In this document: positions 59,608-64,000 of the stretch, one piece after another
Numbering within the stretch: the first letter of the stretch is position 1
Layout: the number at the start of each line of letters is the position of its first letter
Assembly (NCBI RefSeq): GCF_006337165.1
Contig: NZ_CP040896.1
Span: 4,650,001 to 4,714,000 of the forward strand
Length of the DNA stretch: 64,000 nt
Direction: 5' to 3'
From: Hymenobacter jejuensis
Lineage (GTDB): Bacteria > Bacteroidota > Bacteroidia > Cytophagales > Hymenobacteraceae
The notes under the pieces: generated by a model
The model's database searches: none
What the model saw: only the letters and a program-made list of their open reading frames with translations
What the model was told of the DNA's origin: nothing
Translations under genes and position numbers: made by a program

Positions 59608-61508
59608 TGCACAGAGTAGCTTTGGGTGAAGCCGCGGTAATGCACACGCACCGTATCGCCCGCCCGCAAACGGCTGAGCGGCAGCCGCAACACAGCTCGC
59701 TGCGTGACTTCCAGCACTTCGTAGGTGCGCAATACGCCGTAGCGGTCGGCAATGTGCCAGTACAGGTAGTCGGGGTGCGTCGGAGGCTGCGGCGCCGCTT
59801 CCCCGGCGGCTTCGCCTTGCTTGGGCTCGCCCGACAAAGGTGGCTTCAGCTCCTCGCGCCCTACGCGGGGCACCGAAGGCGTTTTGGGGGCCAAGCTCGT
59901 TACGCGCACCACCGAATCGGCGTAAAGCGGCAACGTACGTGCCGACACGTAAGCAGCTGAAGGTCTGATGATTACCGAAAGCAATGAATCTTCCCGCACC
60001 AAGTCGAACGCGGCCTCTGTTCTGGGCTTTCGCTCCTGGAGCAAAGCCGATGCCCGCGGCAATCCGTAGCCGTGCGCGTAGTCGAAATACGGATACAAGT
60101 CGGCTGATTCCTGAATCTTGGCAAATAGCTGCATCACCGTCAGTTGCCTGTTTTGCTGCCAGGCGCAGGCAGCAAAGCCCACAACCAACGGACTAGCAAA
60201 CGAGGTGCCCTGCGTGCGCACATACCCGCCAGGCGCGGCGGCCAGCACCGTTCCGAATGCCGTGACGTTAGGCTTAACCTGGCGGTCGGCGCTGGGCCCG
60301 TAACTGCTGAAGTCGACGTGCAGGAACGTATCGGGGTCAAGGCCCCCGACAGCCAGTACCGAGTCGCCGTCGGCAGGCGTGCCCACGGTGTGCCAGTCTT
60401 CGTTATCGCCGTCGTTGCCGGCGGCATTCACTACCAAGATGCCTTTGCGCACGGCCAGCTCCGCCGCGCGGGCCACCAAGCTGGTGTAGCCGTTCATCTG
60501 CTCAGGAAAATACCGACGATTGGTATAACCTAGCGATGAATTAATGATGTCGGCGCCGTTGCGATCGGCCCATTCGGCGGCGGCCAACCAGGCTTCTTCC
60601 TCGGCATAGATCTCCCGGTGGAGCCGCTCGGTGCGAGCCAACAGGAATTCCGCCTTGGGTGCTAGTCCCAACGGGGTACCATCGGGAAGCAAACCGGCAA
60701 TGCACGAGAGCACTTCCGTGCCATGCGTGCCGCCCGCGAATACGGAGTTCCGGCGCTTCACAAAATCATAGGTGGCCACAATGCGCTTGTCGCGCACCAA
60801 GTGCTGGAAGGCCGGATGATGGTCGGCTCCGTTGAAGCCCACGTCGAAAATGGCAATGCGCAGGCCGCGTCCATCGAGGGTAGCTGTCTGAAAATCAGCG
60901 GCTCCCAGGCTGGCCGTTTGGCGACGAGCCAGTTGTCGGTCTTCCGCACTAATTGCCTCGTTGCCAAGGGCAGATAAGCTAGTCAGGGCAGCAGGTAACA
61001 AGGAGGCGTCGGGCCGCCGCGTCACGGCGCGTACGCCCGGCAAATGCCGCAGCCGCGTCGCCTGCATGGGGGTTGCCCAACAGGAAATTGCATTAAACCA
61101 ACGGCTTACGAAAACCACCGAATCGACCCCAGCCTGTACGCGACTCACATAATCGGGGCGCACCGGAAAATCACTGCTGTCGGCGGCGGGCAGGTGTTGC
61201 CGCCGCCGCCGGGCCTGAGCCTGGGGTGAAAAGTAGGTAGCGGGATCAAACCGAACGCCCCCCTTGTCGCGCAACTGCACCCAATAACGGGCCGTTTGCG
61301 GCATCGGTTCGGCCGCGGCCTGCGAAGTAATACCCAGGCATACAGCGCTCGCAATCGATGCGAACAGCTGCCAATGCCGGACCCGGAACGAAATACGTAA
61401 GCGAGGAAAGAAAAACAACACGGGAAACACAGCCAATATGCGGCGGAAGGTACGACGGCCGTCGCAGATGTATAGCAATTCTCGCAAGCCCACGCTAAGT
61501 TGCCGCAC
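59604..61508 (-). CDS. S8 family serine peptidase (subtilase)
   Basis: A 634-residue secreted protease. The catalytic triad is Asp222 (IFDVGFN), His262 (GGTHGTEV) and Ser436 (GTSFASP), with VNAAGNDGDN as the oxyanion asparagine region. An N-terminal propeptide region (QLRDKGGVRFDPATYFS) and C-terminal beta-rich extension (after about 500) are present. The N-terminus is unusual: about 40 charged residues precede the hydrophobic signal-like segment (LFASIASAVCLGITSQAAA), so the true start may be further in. It ends in an ATGA overlap with the barrel gene. Confidence 0.92.
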   Translation of the reverse strand: MRQLSVGLRELLYICDGRRTFRRILAVFPVLFFFPRLRISFRVRHWQLFASIASAVCLGITSQAAAEPMPQTARYWVQLRDKGGVRFDPATYFSPQAQARRRRQHLPAADSSDFPVRPDYVSRVQAGVDSVVFVSRWFNAISCWATPMQATRLRHLPGVRAVTRRPDASLLPAALTSLSALGNEAISAEDRQLARRQTASLGAADFQTATLDGRGLRIAIFDVGFNGADHHPAFQHLVRDKRIVATYDFVKRRNSVFAGGTHGTEVLSCIAGLLPDGTPLGLAPKAEFLLARTERLHREIYAEEEAWLAAAEWADRNGADIINSSLGYTNRRYFPEQMNGYTSLVARAAELAVRKGILVVNAAGNDGDNEDWHTVGTPADGDSVLAVGGLDPDTFLHVDFSSYGPSADRQVKPNVTAFGTVLAAAPGGYVRTQGTSFASPLVVGFAACAWQQNRQLTVMQLFAKIQESADLYPYFDYAHGYGLPRASALLQERKPRTEAAFDLVREDSLLSVIIRPSAAYVSARTLPLYADSVVRVTSLAPKTPSVPRVGREELKPPLSGEPKQGEAAGEAAPQPPTHPDYLYWHIADRYGVLRTYEVLEVTQRAVLRLPLSRLRAGDTVRVHYRGFTQSYSVQ

Positions 61509-61614
61509 CTTTGGTGGTTGTCAACGCTGGGCTTCTTGGTGGTGCTCCCTCGGCAACTCGGCAGGAAGCTCGTCCGTTTGAAGGCCCAATCTCCAACCCT
61601 TTCTCCCTTTCCTT

Positions 61615-62427
61615 ATGAATCTGAACCTCCCTCGTACCGCGCTGCTGACTTTGTTAAGCGCAGGTATTCTGATCGGCACTCCGTCGTGCGTATCGCAGAA
61701 GAAATACATGGCCCTGCAAACTCAGCGCGACGAACTGACCAAATCCAGAGATCAACTGCAGGCCGAAAAAGCGGCGCTGGAGCAAGAGAAAGCCCAAAGC
61801 GAAGAACAGTTGCGCAACAACCTGCTCAGCAAGAATCAGCAGGTAAACCAACTCAATGCCAACCTTGGCTCGACGCAGGAACAGTTGAAAGAGCGCGAAG
61901 CCCGACTCGCCGAAATGCAGCGCGTGCTCGAACAGAAAGATCAGGCAGTGAAGAACTTACGCCAAAAAGTAGCAGACGCTCTGCTCGGTTTCAATGCCAA
62001 CGACTTGCAGGTAAATCTCAAAAACGGCAAAGTATACGTGTCGTTGTCGGAGCAGCTGCTGTTCAAATCAGGCTCTACCAAAGTTGATCCCAAAGGCCAA
62101 GAAGCACTCAAGAAACTGGCCACGGCCCTCAAAGGAAACCAAGACGTGAACGTACTGGTGGAAGGCCACACCGATAACGTGCCCATCGCCCGCGGCACCG
62201 CCGGTATGCGCGACAACTGGGATCTGAGCGTGCTGCGCGCCACCGAAATCACGCGCATCCTGACGACGGCCGGCTTGCCAGCCAGCCAGGTAACTCCTTC
62301 TGGCAGAGCACAATACTTGCCTGTCGCTACCAACGATACGCCCGCCAACAAAGCCCTGAACCGCCGCACCGAAATTATCCTGACGCCCAAGCTCGACGAG
62401 CTGTTCCAGATTCTGGAGCAGAACTAG
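61615..62427 (+). CDS. OmpA-family lipoprotein with long coiled coil
   Basis: A 270-residue lipoprotein (lipobox-like GTPSC, from MNLNLPRTALLTLLSAGIL). Residues about 30-120 form a coiled coil (RDELTKSRDQLQAEKAALEQ and following). A C-terminal OmpA domain with GHTDNVP and NRRTEI binds peptidoglycan. Divergent from the subtilase gene with promoters in 61509-61614. It probably links the outer membrane to the wall. Confidence 0.92.
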   Translation: MNLNLPRTALLTLLSAGILIGTPSCVSQKKYMALQTQRDELTKSRDQLQAEKAALEQEKAQSEEQLRNNLLSKNQQVNQLNANLGSTQEQLKEREARLAEMQRVLEQKDQAVKNLRQKVADALLGFNANDLQVNLKNGKVYVSLSEQLLFKSGSTKVDPKGQEALKKLATALKGNQDVNVLVEGHTDNVPIARGTAGMRDNWDLSVLRATEITRILTTAGLPASQVTPSGRAQYLPVATNDTPANKALNRRTEIILTPKLDELFQILEQN

Positions 62428-62527
62428 CGCAGGATTTACCAAGAGAAATGGTGAGGAAAACAGCCATCGAGCATGGGCTTTGCGGTTCTTGGCTACCTTA
62501 CAGCTTCTCTCCCCTGTAGTTCCTGCA

Positions 62528-63262
62528 ATGCCTCCGTTGATTTCCTTGGGTGCTGTACTGTTGCTGCTCGGCTTGGGCATGACTTACAGCCTACAAACCG
62601 GCAAGCTCACGCGCGCGGGAGCCGGCACTGGTGGGGCGCTCGGGCTATTGATTTTCCTAGGCACCGGTTATACGGGCCTGGGGCTGCTGATTTTGTTTTT
62701 CTTGCTGGGCTCAGGCGCGACGGTCTGGCAACGCGCAACCAAGCAACGCTGGGGAGTAGCGGAAGCGCACCACGGCCGGCGCACCGCGGCCCAGGTAGTA
62801 GCCAACGCCGGGGTGGCTGGCGCTGCGGCCTTGGTGAGTTGGGTGTTGCCCGCCCATGCTCCACTCTGCCAGCTTCTTTTGGCCGGTAGCCTGGCGGCAG
62901 CCACCGCCGACACGCTCTCCTCGGAGCTGGGCACCGTCTACGGCCGCCGGTTTTATAACATCCTGACCTTGCGCCCCGATACGCGCGGCCGCGATGGCGT
63001 AGTCAGCGCCGAAGGCACGCTGTTGGGGTTAACAGGCAGCATCCTCCTAGCGGGTGTGGCCACCTTGGGCTTTGGCTGGCCCCAAGCATACAGCTTCTGG
63101 GTAGTGGCGCTGGCCGGCACGGTGGGCAACCTAGCCGATTCGGTGTTGGGAGCTACGCTCGAGCGGCGTGGCATACTTTCCAACGACGCGGTCAACCTAC
63201 TCAATACTCTTACTGGCGCCGTCACGGCTGCAGTCGGATATGCGCTACTGGGGCTCCCGTAG
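62528..63262 (+). CDS. DUF92 family membrane protein
   Basis: A 244-residue polytopic membrane protein of DUF92 (TMEM19-like): GKLTRAGAGTGGALGLLIF, HGRRTAAQVVANAGVAGA, ADTLSSELGTVYG, TRGRDGVVSAEGTLLGLTGS and the closing DAVNLLNTLTGAVTAA. Some plant and cyanobacterial relatives are linked to phytyl-phosphate kinase activity, but the bacterial function is unknown. The ATG at 62528 gives a hydrophobic N-terminus; an in-frame TTG at 62480 is possible. Confidence 0.88.
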   Translation: MPPLISLGAVLLLLGLGMTYSLQTGKLTRAGAGTGGALGLLIFLGTGYTGLGLLILFFLLGSGATVWQRATKQRWGVAEAHHGRRTAAQVVANAGVAGAAALVSWVLPAHAPLCQLLLAGSLAAATADTLSSELGTVYGRRFYNILTLRPDTRGRDGVVSAEGTLLGLTGSILLAGVATLGFGWPQAYSFWVVALAGTVGNLADSVLGATLERRGILSNDAVNLLNTLTGAVTAAVGYALLGLP

Positions 63263-63279
63263 GTTCTGAAACAATGGAT

Positions 63280-63331
63280 GGTCCGCGAGGCATTTCCTGC
63301 CGGTGAAACTAAAACCGGTAGCGCGCGGACC
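63280..63331. other. GC-rich hairpin downstream of the DUF92 gene
   Basis: Arms GGTCCGCG and CGCGGACC with an inner CCGGT/ACCGG stem and no T tract. In the rest of 63263-64000 I see only the two tiny ORFs below. The final bases (63983-64000) may hold the end of a minus-strand gene entering from the right, which cannot be judged. Confidence 0.45.
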
Positions 63332-63495
63332 GCCCAGCACTATTCTCTTGATTGGCAACAGGTTAGCCAAGTCGCTTCTTGCCGATAGCCGAAGTAATAT
63401 CCTCTGGCTATGGACATAGCACTAGGGTTAAGCGAATTTACCAACCCGCTTTCAGCCAGCCTTCCTACTATCTGCTTCTATTGCTGATGCACCGC

Positions 63496-63618
63496 CTACG
63501 TGCGGAGCCACCAAACCAGACCTGCTCCCAGCATCAGGAAAATAAACAACAGCACCAACGCAGTGCGTACGGTGCCCCACTTGAGACTATACTCAACCCT
63601 TCTTCGCTCGTACCTCAT
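63496..63618 (-). CDS. Candidate 40-residue single-span membrane protein
   Basis: ATG to TAG encoding MRYERRRVEYSLKWGTVR followed by TALVLLFIFLMLGAGLVWWL and RT. A basic N-terminus and one strong 20-residue span are the mark of a real small membrane protein. TATAGTATTG just upstream could be a promoter box. There is no homology evidence. Confidence 0.45.
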   Translation of the reverse strand: MRYERRRVEYSLKWGTVRTALVLLFIFLMLGAGLVWWLRT

Positions 63619-63691
63619 ACACAATACTATACAGCGGAATTTCCGAAAAGGTTTGCGGGCCGTTCCTGCTAGTGCCGGGGCCTTTTTTCTT

Positions 63692-63823
63692 CTATTTTTC
63701 GCGCAGCCGCCGCCGCTCCATCAACACAAACAAAACCAGTGCGAGCGCAAATAGAAGGAAGGTTTTCAGCCGCACATCTGCGAGTGAACCTATTTTAACA
63801 AACGTATAAAAGAACCTTTTCAC
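63692..63823 (-). CDS. Candidate 43-residue membrane peptide, GTG start
   Basis: On the minus strand, a GTG at 63823 opens VKRFFYTFVKIGSLADV, then RLKTFLLFALALVLFVLMER and RRLREK. One hydrophobic span with basic flanks. An internal GTG at codon 17 is an alternative start. Weak on its own, but it lies on the same strand as the 40-residue ORF downstream. Confidence 0.3.
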   Translation of the reverse strand: MKRFFYTFVKIGSLADVRLKTFLLFALALVLFVLMERRRLREK

Positions 63824-64000
63824 CGAGTTCGAGTCAACATACCGAGAACATAAGGTAACTCATAAAATCCGAACAAGCCCACATAACTTATTGAATTTAA
63901 ATTGCTTATACATTCACAACCCGCATTAGGCGGTGTGGGCCCTCTGCTTTTCCGCCGCCACGTTGAACAGGGCTGCGAAGCCCTACTGCCAGTAAAATTC

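Noticed and set aside
63926..64000. C-terminus of a minus-strand gene entering from the right edge
   Set aside because: One frame gives FYWQ then TAG, and another plausible stretch follows that stop. There is too little sequence to choose.
1..64000. CRISPR array, tRNA, rRNA, prophage or insertion sequence
   Set aside because: I saw no regularly spaced repeats, no tRNA-like T-arm, no rRNA sequence, and no transposase, integrase or phage structural gene.

Overview
The window reads as chromosomal DNA of a Bacteroidota bacterium, order Cytophagales, and most like Hymenobacter. The grounds are: secreted proteins ending in type IX secretion (T9SS) type A sorting domains and one ending in a gliding-motility type B domain; a PorE-like TPR/propeller/OmpA protein; promoters with a TAnnTTTG-like -7 box; an almost complete absence of Shine-Dalgarno sequences; GC-rich coding sequence separated by AT-rich gaps; and families such as DUF2147, DUF3667, DUF4920 and the fused mutase IcmF. 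The genus is inferred from style, not from a marker gene. I found no rRNA, tRNA, CRISPR array, prophage or insertion sequence.

Layout. 0-6 kb (minus strand): porE-like, queE, folD with a small upstream gene, and lepA. 6-13 kb (plus): a GlcG/HbpS-type protein, a small conserved protein, a Uma2-fold protein, a SMI1/KNR4 protein, icmF and a DUF3667 membrane protein. 13-24.5 kb: a DUF1349 lipoprotein, an MFS carrier, a PBP2-like transpeptidase that carries a lipobox, an OmpA protein, a decayed metallopeptidase gene, an oxidoreductase/esterase/AraC/SDR group and a NodB-type deacetylase. 24.5-35.9 kb: an NTF2-like protein, a methyltransferase, a 45-residue peptide gene with its own promoter and operator-like dyad, an FKBP, kup, an M61 peptidase, an NlpC/P60 lytic enzyme, a structured-RNA candidate containing a 23-codon ORF, and two DUF2147 paralogues. 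36-43.4 kb: an M1 peptidase with a T9SS signal, a large cell-surface type B protein, a haem-copper oxidase subunit III, a frameshifted gene, and TapB-like and DUF4920 proteins. 43.5-54.5 kb: ligA, then a possible exopolysaccharide locus (glycoside hydrolase lipoprotein, divergent GT2 synthase fused to a GH26-like barrel, T9SS beta-helix protein, lipoprotein deacetylase), then dapA. 54.5-64 kb: a CCG-domain protein, HMG-CoA lyase, an M23 peptidase, a lipoprotein, a barrel/subtilase pair, an OmpA lipoprotein, a DUF92 protein and two candidate tiny membrane proteins.

The most striking structure that gene calls do not explain is a family of at least ten AT-rich palindromes with a TTGA-N3-TCAA core. 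Nine of the ten lie at, or within about 40 bases after, a stop codon. Several occupy the slot between the stop codon and a GC-rich terminator, and some overlap the stop codon itself. Second is a minus-strand transcript candidate near 33 kb: a promoter, a near-perfect Shine-Dalgarno sequence (very unusual here), a 23-codon ORF, a 12-bp perfect inverted repeat that would bury that Shine-Dalgarno sequence, further stems, and a terminator. Third is the possible polysaccharide synthase locus whose synthase carries a barrel apparently lacking its catalytic residues.
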